Of a stretch of 64,000 nucleotides of DNA, positions 40,505 to 50,594 are shown piece by piece (within the stretch, counting starts at the first letter, position 1; each line of letters begins with the position of its first letter). Made by a program: the position numbers and the translations under genes. The DNA comes from CF-46 sp963760735 (GTDB taxonomy: Bacteria > Chloroflexota > Limnocylindria > Limnocylindrales > CSP1-4), in contig CAVXEB010000007.1 in the NCBI GenBank assembly GCA_963760735.1, positions 682,001 to 746,000 of the forward strand. The letters are read 5' to 3'. The notes beneath the pieces are model-generated. The model was not told the origin of the DNA. It made no database searches and saw only the letters and a program-made list of their open reading frames with translations.

Positions 40505-41265
40505 TGGCCGGCGCGTGGGTTCTCCTTCGCAAGGAGCTCCTCGAACAGTGGCGGACGCTCCGGCTTCCGCTCGTCGCGATCGTCTTCGTCCTGATCGGCC
40601 TGTCGTCACCGGTCCTCGCAAGGTTCACGCCGGAGATCCTCAAGGCGGTCGGGGGTAACCTGATCCCGATCGTGGTCCCGACACCGACCGCGGCCGACGC
40701 CGTCGACCAGCTGGCGAAGAACCTCACCCAGCTCGGGGCGTTCGTGGCGATCCTCCTCGCTGCGGGCATCGTGGCCTCGGAGGTCGACCGCGGCACCGCG
40801 GCGTTCATCCTCGTCCGGCCGGTCGGCCGGGCCGGGTTCCTGCTTGCGAAGCTCGCGGCGATCGGGGTGACGCTTGCGGTGGCCACGTCGCTCGCGGTCG
40901 CCGGGGCGTGGTTCTACACGCTCGTCCTGTTCGAGCCGCTGCCGGTCCCCGGCACGATCGCGGCCGGCGTCCTCGACTGGCTCTTCCTGATGGCCTGGGC
41001 CGCGATCACGTTCCTGGGGAGCACCCTGACCCGTTCCGCCCTTGCCGCTGCGGGCCTGGGGATCGTGGCCCTGATCGGGGTCGGGCTCCTGAGCATCGTC
41101 CCCGCCCTCTCGACCTGGCTGCCGGTCGGCCTGATCGGTGTGGCGCGCTCGTTGGCGCTCGGGATCCCCGCGCCGGACGTCTGGCAGCCGATCGCGGGCA
41201 CGCTCATCTTCATCGGCGCGTGCGTCGGCATCGCCTGGTTGTCCTTCCGGCGCCAGGAGCTGTGA
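40504..41265 (+). CDS. ABC-2 type permease
   Basis: 253 residues, about six transmembrane segments. It starts LRKELLEQWRTLRLPLVAIVF, the usual ABC-2 membrane opening, then NLTQLGAFVAILLAAGIVASEVDRGTAAFILVRPVGRAGFLLAK, a hallmark of this family. Its ATG shares one base with the ATPase stop (TGATG). It forms an exporter with the preceding ATPase; substrate unknown. Confidence 0.92.
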   Translation: MAGAWVLLRKELLEQWRTLRLPLVAIVFVLIGLSSPVLARFTPEILKAVGGNLIPIVVPTPTAADAVDQLAKNLTQLGAFVAILLAAGIVASEVDRGTAAFILVRPVGRAGFLLAKLAAIGVTLAVATSLAVAGAWFYTLVLFEPLPVPGTIAAGVLDWLFLMAWAAITFLGSTLTRSALAAAGLGIVALIGVGLLSIVPALSTWLPVGLIGVARSLALGIPAPDVWQPIAGTLIFIGACVGIAWLSFRRQEL

Positions 41266-41271
41266 CCCGCG

Positions 41272-42495
41272 CTAGGTGACGCCGGCAGCCCGGAGTGCCG
41301 CGATCGCCGCTTCGTCGTAGCCGACCTCGGCGAGGATCTCGTCGGTCTGCTCGCCGAGGAGCGGGGGTGCCGTGCGCACAGAAGCCGGGGTCCCGGAGAG
41401 CTCGAACGGCGGGGCCACCTGGATCGTGGCGCCGAGAAGCGGATGGACGAGCTCGACGGTCCGGCCGGCGGCCCACGGCGAGGCGAACGCGGCCGAGATG
41501 TCGTTGATCGGGCCGGCGGGGATCTCGGCGGCGGACAGGGCGGCCAGCCAGTCGTCGCTCCCACCTTGCGCGAACCGATCGCCGAGGGTCGCGATCAGCT
41601 CGTCGCGGTTCGCGACCCGGTCGCCGTTGGTAGCGAACCGAGGGTCGTCGGCGAGGGCGGGCAGCCCGAGCGCCCGGCAGAACCGCGGCCACTGCCGCTC
41701 GCTCCCGACGGCGACCGCGATCGTCCCGTCGGCGGTGTCGAACGTCTGGTACGGGACGATGTTCGGGTGGGCGTTGCCGAGCCGGCCGGGCGCCGTCCCC
41801 CCGACGAACGCGTTCTGGGCCTGGTTCACGAGCGCCGCGAGAGTTGAGCCGAGGAGCGTGAGATCGATCCGTTGGCCGCCGGTCTGCTCGCGGGCGAGCA
41901 GCGCCGCGACGATCGCGACGGCGCCGTTCAGCCCGGTGAGGACGTCGCTCAGCGCCACCCCGATCTTCGTCGGCCCCGCGCCGGGCTCGCCGGCGGCCGG
42001 CCCGGTGATCGACATCAGGCCGGACTCCGCCTGGATCACGAAGTCGTAGCCGGGCCGGCCGGGATCGGGCGAATCGGCTCCGTAGCCCGTGATCGCGAGG
42101 TGGACGAGCCGACCGTTCAGCCCGGCGAGCGCGTCGTCGCCGAACCCGAGCCGGTCGAGGGCGCCGCTGCGGAAGTTCTCGACGAGGACATCGGCACCCG
42201 TGACGAGCCGCCTCAGGACGTCGCGCCCGGCCTCCTGGCGGAGGTCGAGCCGGATCGAGCGCTTGTTCCGGTTGACCGCGAGGAAGTAGGCGGCGGTCCG
42301 GGTCGCCGGATCGGCCTCGCCGACCCACGGCGGGCCCCAGCCGCGGGTCGCGTCGCCGTCCGGCGGCTCGATCTTGATCACGTCCGCACCGAGGTCGCCG
42401 AGGAGCATCGTCGTGTACGGACCGGCGAGGACGGTCGAACAGTCGACGACGCGTGTCCCGGCCAGGGGTCCGGGGGACGAGGATGCGGTCGACAT
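41272..42495 (-). CDS. CaiB/BaiF family CoA transferase
   Basis: 407 residues of family III CoA transferases, which move CoA between organic acids. Motifs: TRVVDCSTVLAGPYTTMLLGDLGADVIKIE, NRNKRSIRLDL, VLVENFRSGALDRLG, DFVIQAESGLMSITG, and GVALSDVLTGLNGA with the catalytic Asp. The acids are unknown and no neighbouring pathway gene helps. ATG 42495 is preceded by a TACCAT element. Confidence 0.92.
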   Translation of the reverse strand: MSTASSSPGPLAGTRVVDCSTVLAGPYTTMLLGDLGADVIKIEPPDGDATRGWGPPWVGEADPATRTAAYFLAVNRNKRSIRLDLRQEAGRDVLRRLVTGADVLVENFRSGALDRLGFGDDALAGLNGRLVHLAITGYGADSPDPGRPGYDFVIQAESGLMSITGPAAGEPGAGPTKIGVALSDVLTGLNGAVAIVAALLAREQTGGQRIDLTLLGSTLAALVNQAQNAFVGGTAPGRLGNAHPNIVPYQTFDTADGTIAVAVGSERQWPRFCRALGLPALADDPRFATNGDRVANRDELIATLGDRFAQGGSDDWLAALSAAEIPAGPINDISAAFASPWAAGRTVELVHPLLGATIQVAPPFELSGTPASVRTAPPLLGEQTDEILAEVGYDEAAIAALRAAGVT

Positions 42496-42501
42496 GCGTC
42501 G

Positions 42502-42507
42502 ATGGTA
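42502..42507 (-). promoter_or_regulatory. Leaderless-type -10 element for the CoA transferase gene
   Basis: TACCAT on the minus strand, six bases before ATG 42495, in a divergent 67-nt gap. Confidence 0.5.
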
Positions 42508-42562
42508 GGGAGTGGGACGAGCGCTCGCGGCGTCCGATCCTGCGCGATGCGATGATCCGGGC

Positions 42563-43513
42563 ATGACCGATCAGCCCGACCCGACAACCCAGCCCGAGGA
42601 GCCGCCCGCTCCGCATCGCCTGACTCTCATGACGGTCCACGCGCACCCGGACGACGAGACGATCTCGACAGGCGGGGTGATGGCCAGGGCAGTGGCCGAC
42701 GGCCACCGCGTGATCCTCGTGACCTGCACTCGCGGCGAGCAGGGCGAGATCGTCGTGAAGGAGATGGACACGCCCGACAACCATCGCCGGCTCGGCGAGC
42801 TCCGGGCGGCCGAGCTCGAGGCGGCCATGGCCGAGCTCGGCGTGACCGAGTGGGAGAACCTCGGCTACCGCGACTCCGACATGATGGGCCGGGAGGGCAA
42901 CAACGACCCGCGGACGTTCTGGCAGGCCGACCTGGACGAGGCCGCCGGGCGCCTGACCTGGCTGGTCCGACGCTATCAGCCGGACGTGGTCACGACCTAT
43001 AACAGCTTCGGCGGGTACGGACATCCGGACCACATCCGGACCCACGACGTCGCGATCCGGGCGTTCGATCGGGCCGGCGACGCCGCGTGGTATCCGAAGC
43101 AGCTCGAGGCAGGCATCGCGACGTGGGCGCCCTCGAAGCTGTACGAGACGGCGATCCCGGCATCGGTCCGCGACGCGATGGTGGAGGCGATGAAGGCCTC
43201 CGGCCGGCCGTCGTTCTGGGAGCCGCCGGAGGACGCGACGCCGGAGCAGATCCGGGAGTTCGAGGAGTTCGCCGCGAAGATGCTCGTCCCCGACGAGTCG
43301 ATCACGACCTGGGTCGACGTCTCCGGCGACGCCATCGACCGGAAGTGGCGGGCCATCCAGCGCCACGTCACGCAGATCGCCATGGACAGCGGGTTCATGA
43401 CCCTCGGCGAAGCCGGCTGGAAGGAGCACTGGGCGAAGGAGGCGTTCATCCTCCGCGAGTCCCGGGTCGAGTCGACGATCCCCGAGTCGGACCTCTTCGC
43501 CGGACTCAGCTGA
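42563..43513 (+). CDS. LmbE/PIG-L family zinc deacetylase
   Basis: 316 residues; hydrolyses an N-acetyl or amide bond on a sugar or thiol conjugate. The zinc motif AHPDDETISTGG and the later GYGHPDHIRTHDVAIRAF are diagnostic. The length and C-terminal PDESITTWVDVSGD resemble Mca/MshB-type enzymes of low-molecular-weight thiol metabolism, but LmbE paralogues act on many substrates. Its stop overlaps the convergent GH63-like gene by 8 nt. Confidence 0.9.
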   Translation: MTDQPDPTTQPEEPPAPHRLTLMTVHAHPDDETISTGGVMARAVADGHRVILVTCTRGEQGEIVVKEMDTPDNHRRLGELRAAELEAAMAELGVTEWENLGYRDSDMMGREGNNDPRTFWQADLDEAAGRLTWLVRRYQPDVVTTYNSFGGYGHPDHIRTHDVAIRAFDRAGDAAWYPKQLEAGIATWAPSKLYETAIPASVRDAMVEAMKASGRPSFWEPPEDATPEQIREFEEFAAKMLVPDESITTWVDVSGDAIDRKWRAIQRHVTQIAMDSGFMTLGEAGWKEHWAKEAFILRESRVESTIPESDLFAGLS

Positions 43514-44912
43514 CCTCGGGCGGGCCCGCCGCGGCGGCCGCCTCGAGTCGCTCGAGCAGTCGCGTCCGCTCCGCGCCGCGGTGGCGCTCGATGAAGTCGA
43601 GGGTCAGGGCGGCGGTCCAGCCGAATCCGTCCGTCCCGAACGCTTCCCCGCCGAACGGGTCGAAGTACTCGTGGAACCCGGACCGCTCGACCAGTTGCAG
43701 GCTGCTGAGCAGGATCTCGTCGGCCTCGGCCGTCTGGCCGTGCTGGCGGAGGCCATTCCAGAGCAGCCAGTTCGTGTTGATCCAGACCGGGCCCAGCCAG
43801 TAGCGCCGCTCGTCGAAGCCCTTGGCCAGAAGGTCGTAGCTCGGCGCGACGAAGCCATCGGGTCGGTCGGGATGGAAGCTGGCCGAGCGGAGGTCGGCCA
43901 TGATCGCGCCGAGCTGCTCGGCCGGCAGGTCCGGATCGAGAAGCGGCGCGAACGACACGATCGTGTCCTCGACGCTCCGCTCGTTGCGGACGATGTCAAG
44001 CGCGCCGAACCGCCGGGTCTCGGGGTCCCAGAGCTCGCGGATCAGGGCGTCGTGGATCCGGGCGGCGTCCTCGTGATGCGGCGTCGGATCGGCCCCGACG
44101 ATCGCGGCGATCTCCGCGAGCGCGTGAGTCGACCAGAGATGGATCGCGTTGAAGAGTGGGTCCGCGATGAGGAACGGCACCTGCTCGACGAGCTGGCCGT
44201 CGTCGTAACCCGAATCGCGATAGCGGGCGGCGAGGAACACGAACCGGTCGTAGGCCTCGTTCGACGGGCCGGTCGGCCGGATTCGCATGATCGAGGTCGT
44301 GACGAACATATGGCGGGATCGCGCCGTCCGGGATCACCATCTCGACGAGGTCGCGCTCCCAGGCCGGCGAGTTGTCGAGGCCCGACTCCCACGGATGCAT
44401 GATCACGGGCAGGCCCGTCCCGGTCGGGCGGCGATTGGAGTCGAAGTAGTCGTGCTCGGCGACGAGTCGCGGGTACAGCCAGGCGAGGAACGCCGTCGAC
44501 GCGTCGACGTCCCGCGCGTGTCGGTGCATTTCGAGGGCGGCCCGGGCATGGACAGGCGGCTGGCTGATCCCGGAGGTCTGCGACGTCCCGCGGCGCCGAC
44601 GCCGACCGGGCCGACGATTGCCAGAATGCCGGGACCCGGGAAGTAGGCGTCCTCGCCGACGTCGGGGTTGAACACGATGTGCGGAACGCGCCCGTCGGCC
44701 CACTGGGCACGGAACAGCGACCGGAGCTCCTGCTGGGCCCGCGGCTCGTCATACCACGAGCGACCCATCGCGATGAACGCCGAGTCCCAGTTCCACTGGT
44801 GCGGGTAGAGCGTCCGCGACGGCAGCGTCGACGCCCCCAGCCAGTTCGCATCGAGGACGCCACGCGCGCCGGCCGCCAGCCGAGTGAGGACGTCGCCGGT
44901 CGTCGCGGTCAT
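43506..44912 (-). pseudogene. GH63-type glycosylglycerate hydrolase-like enzyme with three +1 frameshifts
   Basis: Four pieces in successive frames join into one family protein of about 467 residues. ATG 44912 to YFPGP is one frame, with YPHQWNWDSAFIAMG, FRAQWADGRVPHIVFNP. Then AFWQSSARSASAPRDVA, TSGISQPPVHARAALEMHRH and MHPWESGLDNSPAWERDL, and finally SNEAYDRFVFLAARY, PVWINTNWLLWNGL and HEYFDPFGGEAFGTDGFGWTAAL. Each junction (near 44629-44636, 44575-44582 and 44263-44270) needs one base skipped, always +1. The family hydrolyses glucosylglycerate or mannosylglycerate, or trims glucosides. The ATG overlaps the previous gene's stop by ATGA. Last gene of the nine-gene operon. Confidence 0.8.
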
Positions 44913-47683
44913 CCGGGCACCGGCCGCTCGCCATCGCCGGCTGCCGCGACCGCGGCTGCGGCGGCAAAGAACTCCGTCCGATCGCGGTCGAGCGGCCCGC
45001 CCCGGCACAGGAGATGGGCGACGAGGCCGGTCCAGCCTGTCTGGTGCGAGGCACCGATCCCCGCCCCCGTGTCGCCATGGAAGTACTCGTGGAAGAGGAG
45101 CAGGTCGCGCCACTCGGGGTCGTCGCGGAACTTCGCGATCGAGCCGGCCACCGGCCGATGGCCGTCCGCATCGGGCAGCCAGATCGAGGCGAGCCGGCCG
45201 GCGATGTCGGCGGCGACGTCGCGCAGACGGACGCGTCGGCCGGATCCGGTCGGATGCTCGACAGTGAACGTCTCGCCGAGCGCCTCGTCCCAACGGAGCA
45301 TCGACTCGATGAACAGGTAGTTGACGGGGAACCAGACCGGCCCGCGCCAGTTCGAGTTGCCACCGAAGAGGCCGGTCGTCGACTCTCCCGGCTCGTAGTC
45401 GATCGAGGCGAGGTAGCCCTCGATCTCGAGCTGGAATGGCTCCGCCAGGTGGCGGCGGGAGAGCGCGCGGAGGCCGAACGGCGAGAGGAATGCGTCTTCC
45501 GACAGCGCCTCCCTCAGCACCCGGTCGAGCTGGACCGGTGGCAGCAGGCTCAGGATCATCGACCTGCCACCGGGCTTCTCGATGAGCGAGCCCCGCGCGC
45601 GCAGCCGCTCGTCGGTGACGCCCATGTTCGCGAGGAAGCGCGCGAAGTGCTTGCCGAGGGCGGCCCCGAGCTCAGTGGCTGGTCGGGGGACCGAAACCGC
45701 GGGCAGGATCGGCAGCAGGCCAACCATCGAGTGGATCCGCAGGGCCACCGACGTGCCGTCGGGCATGCGGAGCTTGTCATAGAAGAAGCCGTCCGCCTCG
45801 TCCCACAGCCCGCTCTGGTTCATCGCCGCCGTGATCCGGGCGGCGCGCTCGAGGAAGGTCGTCAACAGGTCGGTGTACGCGGGGTCGTGGGCGGCGAGGA
45901 CCGTCGCCATGGTCAGCATCGACACGCAGTAGGCGTACATCCAGGCCGAGGCATCCGATTGCTCGAGCTTCCCGGCCACCGGCAGGTGCGAGCGGTCGAA
46001 GGCGCTCAGGTTGTCGAGGCCGAGGAACCCGCCCGAGAACAGGTCGTTGCCCTCGGAATCCTGGCGGTTGAGCCACCACGTGAAGTTGAACAGCAGCTTG
46101 TGGAAGATCCTGGCGAGGAAGTCCGTGTCGCGTTGGTCGTCGATCGTCCAGACTGCAATCGCTGCGAGCGCATGGACCGGCGGATTGACATCGTCGAACG
46201 ACCACTCGTAGGCCGGCAGTGCGCCGTTCGGGTGCTGGAACCACTCCCGGCACATCACCAGCAACTGGTACTTCGCGAACGCCGGGTCGAGGTGGGCGAG
46301 GGTGATGGCGTGGAACGCCAGGTCCCACGCGGCGAACCATGGGTACTCCCACTTGTCCGGCATCGAAAGGATGTCGGCCGCGTCGAAGTGCCGCCAGCCG
46401 GCGTTCCGGCCGGTCAGGCGTTCCGTCGGGGGCCGTGGGCTCGCCGGGTCGCCGTCGAGCCAGCGCCCGACGTCGTACGAGTAGAACTGCTTGCTCCAGA
46501 GCATCCCGGCGAACGCCTGGCGCATGATCATCGCCTCGTCGTCCGTGGCGTTCGCCCGACGCAGGTCGGCGTAGAACTCGTCCGCCTCCGCGGCGCGACG
46601 GGTCATCGTCTCGGCGAACGCCGCGCCGAGCACGTCCGCCCCGGTCGCCTTGCCGGGCGCGGTCCCGGGAGCCCGAGGACGGAGCCGCAGTCGGACCTCG
46701 GCCGTCGCACCGGGCTCGACCGTGAGGCGATACCGCGCCGCGGCCTTCGTGCCGGTCCGGGCCGGGTTGACGGTCGCCGCGCCGGCGATGACGTGGTCGT
46801 TGATCCCGTCCTTCGGCCACGGCGTCGTCGCCTCGGACCCGTAGATCCGCGGGCCGTTGGTCTCGTTCTCGCAGAACAGCAGCTCCGGCGCCGCGCCGTC
46901 CGGCCCGGGACCGACGAACAGCTCGTAGTCGCCGAGGTCCGGGTGGGAGGCGAGGATCCGGGACTCGGTGTCGCCGTCCGCGCGGACAGTCGGATGCGGA
47001 CCGGCCGCGTCCCACGACCACTCGTTGCGGAACCAGATCGTCGGCAGGGCGTGGATCGTTGCCGCCTCCGGGCCTGCGTTCCGAAGGGTGATCCGAGCGA
47101 GGATGTCGGTCGGATCGGCCTTCGCGTAGTGGACCTCGACGATCCAGTAGCGGTCGTCGTCGAAGATCCCGGTGTCGAGCAGCTCGTACTCGGGCTCGAG
47201 CTTCGAGCGGCGCGCGTTCTCCTCGATCAGGTCCTCGTACGGGAACGGGGCCTGCGGGTAGTGGTACCGCCAGCGGAGCCAGGCGCTGCTCGGCAGCGCG
47301 TCGAGGTACCACCAGTATTCCTTGACGTCCTCGCCGTGGTTGCCCTCGCTGTTCGTCAATCCGAACATCCGCTCCTTGAGGATCGGATCCCGGCCGTTCC
47401 ACAGCGCGAGGCCCAGATTGAGCCGCCCGAAGACGTCGGAGATGCCGGCCATCCCGTCCTCGTTCCAGCGATACGCCCGCGACCGGGCGTGATCGTGGGG
47501 GAACGAGGCCCACGCGTCGCCGTCTGCGCTGTAGTCCTCGCGGACCGAGCCCCACGCGCGCTCCGACACGTACGGACCCCACTGGTACCACGGGCTGGCG
47601 GTGTCGAGGCCCTCCTCGGGCTGGCCCGGGTCGGCCATGCGGGCGCGTTCGGCCCCGACCGGCCGGTCCGTTGCGCGGGTCAT
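44909..47683 (-). CDS. GH63-family glucosidase
   Basis: 924 residues, intact. The N-terminal beta-rich part opens YQWGPYVSERAWGSVREDYS and NEDGMAGISD. The C-terminal (alpha/alpha)6 barrel has KWEYPWFAAWDLAFHAITLAHLDP with a catalytic-type Asp, WSFDDVNPPVHALAA, GGFLGLDNLSAFDRS, NQSGLWDEADGFFYD and GGNSNWRGPVWFPVNYLFIESML. The GH63 family removes terminal alpha-glucose from oligosaccharides or glycosides. Its start overlaps the GlgX stop by ATGA, tying it to alpha-glucan breakdown. Substrate inferred. Confidence 0.88.
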   Translation of the reverse strand: MTRATDRPVGAERARMADPGQPEEGLDTASPWYQWGPYVSERAWGSVREDYSADGDAWASFPHDHARSRAYRWNEDGMAGISDVFGRLNLGLALWNGRDPILKERMFGLTNSEGNHGEDVKEYWWYLDALPSSAWLRWRYHYPQAPFPYEDLIEENARRSKLEPEYELLDTGIFDDDRYWIVEVHYAKADPTDILARITLRNAGPEAATIHALPTIWFRNEWSWDAAGPHPTVRADGDTESRILASHPDLGDYELFVGPGPDGAAPELLFCENETNGPRIYGSEATTPWPKDGINDHVIAGAATVNPARTGTKAAARYRLTVEPGATAEVRLRLRPRAPGTAPGKATGADVLGAAFAETMTRRAAEADEFYADLRRANATDDEAMIMRQAFAGMLWSKQFYSYDVGRWLDGDPASPRPPTERLTGRNAGWRHFDAADILSMPDKWEYPWFAAWDLAFHAITLAHLDPAFAKYQLLVMCREWFQHPNGALPAYEWSFDDVNPPVHALAAIAVWTIDDQRDTDFLARIFHKLLFNFTWWLNRQDSEGNDLFSGGFLGLDNLSAFDRSHLPVAGKLEQSDASAWMYAYCVSMLTMATVLAAHDPAYTDLLTTFLERAARITAAMNQSGLWDEADGFFYDKLRMPDGTSVALRIHSMVGLLPILPAVSVPRPATELGAALGKHFARFLANMGVTDERLRARGSLIEKPGGRSMILSLLPPVQLDRVLREALSEDAFLSPFGLRALSRRHLAEPFQLEIEGYLASIDYEPGESTTGLFGGNSNWRGPVWFPVNYLFIESMLRWDEALGETFTVEHPTGSGRRVRLRDVAADIAGRLASIWLPDADGHRPVAGSIAKFRDDPEWRDLLLFHEYFHGDTGAGIGASHQTGWTGLVAHLLCRGGPLDRDRTEFFAAAAAVAAAGDGERPVPG

Positions 47684-49782
47684 CCGCCTGTCACCTCCGG
47701 CGCTCGATCGGGGCTCCGCAGGGACGCGAGCACGACGACGGAGCGTGGTCCGGCCCGATAGACCCCACCGTCGACCTCGGGGGCATCACCCAGGGTCGCC
47801 AGGTCGTCCGGGCTCGCATTCGAGGTGTCGACGATCCGCCGCCAGACGTCCATCCCCGACTCCAGCGGCGGGACCTCGAACTCGAGGGCTTCCCAGTACG
47901 CGTTGAGGATGACGTGGAGGACGACCTGCTCGCCCCACAGGGCGAGGGCGATCGATCGCGACGACTCGCTCGTGTCCGGGTTGCCGAGGCGTGTCCCGTG
48001 CCAGTCGACGCGCGACCGCCCGAGCAGCTCCATGAGCGTGACGTCGCCGGGGATCCCGAAGAGCTCGCGTGCCCGGGTCCGCCCGGCGATCAGCCCGCGG
48101 CAGAACCGGAGCACGTCCGCGTGACGATCGACGAGCGTCCAGTCGAACCAGCTCAGATCGCTGTCCTGGCAGTACGCGTTGTTGTTCCCCAGCTGCGTCC
48201 GGCGGACCTCGTCGCCCATCGTGAGCATCGGCACGCCGACCGCGATCAGCTCGATGGCGAGCAGGTTCTTGACCTGACGGTTTCGCAGCGACTCGACCGC
48301 GGGATCGTCGGTCGGACCCTCGATCCCGCAGTTCCAGCTCAGGTTCTGGTCGTTGCCGTCGCGGTTGTCCTCACCGTTGGCCTCGTTGTGCTTCCGGTCG
48401 TAGGACACGACGTCGTTCAGGGTGAACCCGTCGTGGCAGGTGACGAAGTTGATCGTCTTCTGCGGCTCGCGATCGAGGTGGGCGTAGATGTCGGGGCTCG
48501 CCAGCAGCCGCTCCGCGACCGCCCAGGTCCGGCCCGGATCGCTCTTCACGAACGAACGGACGTCGTCGCGGAACCGGCCGTTCCACTCCACCCAGCGATC
48601 GCCCGCGAACGACCCGACCTGGTACAGCCCGGCGGCGTCCCACGCCTCGGCGATCAGCTTCGTGCCGGCGAGGACCGGGTCGGTCTCGATGTCCCAGATG
48701 ATCGGCGGCCGCGGGACCGGGGCGCCGTCCTCGTCGCGTGACAGGACCGACGCCAGGTCGAACCGGAAGCCGTCCACGTGCATCTCGGACACCCAGTACC
48801 GGAGGCTGTCGAGGATCATCCGCCGGACGACCGGCTCGTTGGCATTGAGGGTGTTGCCGGTCCCGCTGTAGTCGGCGTAGCGCGAACGGTCGCCGGGTTG
48901 GGCGAGGTAGTACTCGTCGTTGGCGAGACCGCGGTAGCAGAACGTCGGCCCGCCGTCGCCACCCTCGCTGGTGTGGTTGTAGACGACGTCGAGGATCACC
49001 TCGAGCCCGGCCCGGTGAAGGGCCCTCACGAGATCGCGGAACTCGTCGACGGCAGCCTGGGCGCCGGGCCGGCTGCTGTAGGCGCCGTGCGGCGCGAAGA
49101 ACGAGACGGGCTGGTAGCCCCAGTAGTTCGGGCGTCCGCCCGGCGCATCCTGCGCATCGAACGCGAACACGGGCAGCAGCTCGACGGCCGTGATTCCGAG
49201 GTCGATGAGGTACGGGATGCGCTCGATGAAGCCGGCGTACGTGCCGCGCCGGGCCGGCTCGACGCCGGAGCTGGCGTGGGCGGTGAAGCCCCGGACGTGG
49301 GCCTCGTAGATGACCGTCTCGCCGAACGACCGTCCGAGCGGCCGGTCGCCGTCCCAGTCGTAGGCGTCGAGGTCCACGACCACGCTCTTCATCGCGGGGC
49401 CGCTGCCGGAGCGCCGGTAGCCATCCGGGACGGCGATGCCCCGGCCGTACGGATCGATGAGGATCCGGTCCCCGTCGAACCGATGGCCCCGTTCGGGTGC
49501 CCACGGGCCGCGTGCGCGCAAGCCGTAGACCTGGCCCGCGCCGATCCTCGGTACGAACGTGTTCCAGTAGGAGCCAGTCCGCTCGAGCTCGATCACCCGG
49601 GTCGGCCGGTCGTCCTCCGCGTCGTCGAACAGGAGCACGTCGACGCCCGTCGCGCGCTTCCCGTAGACCGAGACGTTGACGCCGTCGGCCGTCAGCGTCG
49701 CGCCGATGGGCTGGCTCGCACCCGGTGTCGACGACGCGAGGGTCGCCGACATCGAGGCCGGGACGGGGATGGCGACCGTCAC
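47680..49782 (-). CDS. glgX: Glycogen debranching enzyme GlgX (GH13)
   Basis: 700 residues. Hydrolyses alpha-1,6 branch points of limit dextrin or glycogen in the cytosol. An N-terminal CBM48-like domain (ADGVNVSVYGKRATGVDVLLFDD) precedes the GH13 barrel: NYWGYQPVSFFAPHGAYSS, EVILDVVYNHTSEGG, VDGFRFDLASVL (nucleophile Asp), KLIAEAWDAAG (acid/base Glu) and FVTCHDGFTLNDVVSY (third Asp), with GNNNAYCQD and a C-terminal beta domain. All catalytic residues are present. Four bases separate it from the SDR gene upstream. Confidence 0.95.
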   Translation of the reverse strand: MTVAIPVPASMSATLASSTPGASQPIGATLTADGVNVSVYGKRATGVDVLLFDDAEDDRPTRVIELERTGSYWNTFVPRIGAGQVYGLRARGPWAPERGHRFDGDRILIDPYGRGIAVPDGYRRSGSGPAMKSVVVDLDAYDWDGDRPLGRSFGETVIYEAHVRGFTAHASSGVEPARRGTYAGFIERIPYLIDLGITAVELLPVFAFDAQDAPGGRPNYWGYQPVSFFAPHGAYSSRPGAQAAVDEFRDLVRALHRAGLEVILDVVYNHTSEGGDGGPTFCYRGLANDEYYLAQPGDRSRYADYSGTGNTLNANEPVVRRMILDSLRYWVSEMHVDGFRFDLASVLSRDEDGAPVPRPPIIWDIETDPVLAGTKLIAEAWDAAGLYQVGSFAGDRWVEWNGRFRDDVRSFVKSDPGRTWAVAERLLASPDIYAHLDREPQKTINFVTCHDGFTLNDVVSYDRKHNEANGEDNRDGNDQNLSWNCGIEGPTDDPAVESLRNRQVKNLLAIELIAVGVPMLTMGDEVRRTQLGNNNAYCQDSDLSWFDWTLVDRHADVLRFCRGLIAGRTRARELFGIPGDVTLMELLGRSRVDWHGTRLGNPDTSESSRSIALALWGEQVVLHVILNAYWEALEFEVPPLESGMDVWRRIVDTSNASPDDLATLGDAPEVDGGVYRAGPRSVVVLASLRSPDRAPEVTGG

Positions 49783-49786
49783 GGGA

Positions 49787-50551
49787 TCAGAGGCCGACGC
49801 TGGCCTGCATCATCCCGCCGTCGATGATGTAGGTCGTGGCGGTTCCGTACGACGCCCCGTCCGAGGCAAGGAACGCGACGAGCCGCGCGATCTCCTCGGG
49901 TTCCGCGACCCGCCCGAGCGGGATCGCGCTCTCGAGCCTGGCCCGCGCCGCGGGATCGTTCAGCGTGACCTCGTCGATCGGCGTGTGGACGGCTCCGGGC
50001 GCGACGCCGATGACCGTGATCCCGTGCGGCGCGAGCTCGACGCCGGCAGTCCGGGTCAGCATCCGGACACCGCCCTTGGCCGCACAGTAGGCGACGTTGC
50101 CGGGCATCGGCCAGTCCTCGTGGATCGACGAGATCGTGATGATCCGGCCGCCGCCGCCCTGCTTGATGAACTGCTTGGCCGCGAGCTGGACGCCGAAGAA
50201 CGCGCTCTTGAGGTCGACGCCCATGACCAGGTCGAACTGTTGCTCGGTCGTGTCGAGGATCCCGGTCCGCGTCTCCATGCCCGCGTTGTTGACGATGATG
50301 TCGAGCTTCCCGGTGGCCTTGACCGTGCTGTCGATCAGGCGCTGGATGTCGGCCACGGACGAGACGTCGCCCTGGACGGCCTGGCCCTTGCCACCTTCGG
50401 CCTCGATGGCCTTCACCGTCGCCTCGGCTGCGGCCTGGTTCTTGTGGTAGTTGATCGTCACGAAGGCACCCTGGCGGCCCATCTCGAGCGAGATGGCGTG
50501 CCCGATGCCGCTGTCGCCACCGGTGACGACGGCTGACTTTCCCTTCAACAT
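49787..50551 (-). CDS. Glucose 1-dehydrogenase-like SDR
   Basis: 254 residues. NAD(P)-binding TGGDSGIGHA, NNAGMET, catalytic Ser in ISSIHEDW and Tyr/Lys in YCAAKGG (Y-x3-K), and the typical ending GTATTYIIDGGMMQASVG. The ending and the EMGRQGAFVTINY region match bacterial glucose 1-dehydrogenases. AGGAGG lies seven bases before ATG 50551. It sits between a transporter and GlgX, supporting a sugar-oxidation role; other polyol or sugar substrates are possible. Confidence 0.9.
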   Translation of the reverse strand: MLKGKSAVVTGGDSGIGHAISLEMGRQGAFVTINYHKNQAAAEATVKAIEAEGGKGQAVQGDVSSVADIQRLIDSTVKATGKLDIIVNNAGMETRTGILDTTEQQFDLVMGVDLKSAFFGVQLAAKQFIKQGGGGRIITISSIHEDWPMPGNVAYCAAKGGVRMLTRTAGVELAPHGITVIGVAPGAVHTPIDEVTLNDPAARARLESAIPLGRVAEPEEIARLVAFLASDGASYGTATTYIIDGGMMQASVGL

Positions 50552-50594
50552 CCCCGATCCTCCTGGATTCACTGCATGTCGTGATCGAACGGGT

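Noticed and set aside
43506..44912. Programmed +1 frameshifting
   Set aside because: The three sites share no slippery codon, stop codon or stimulator, and similar shifts occur in unrelated genes; error or decay is simpler.
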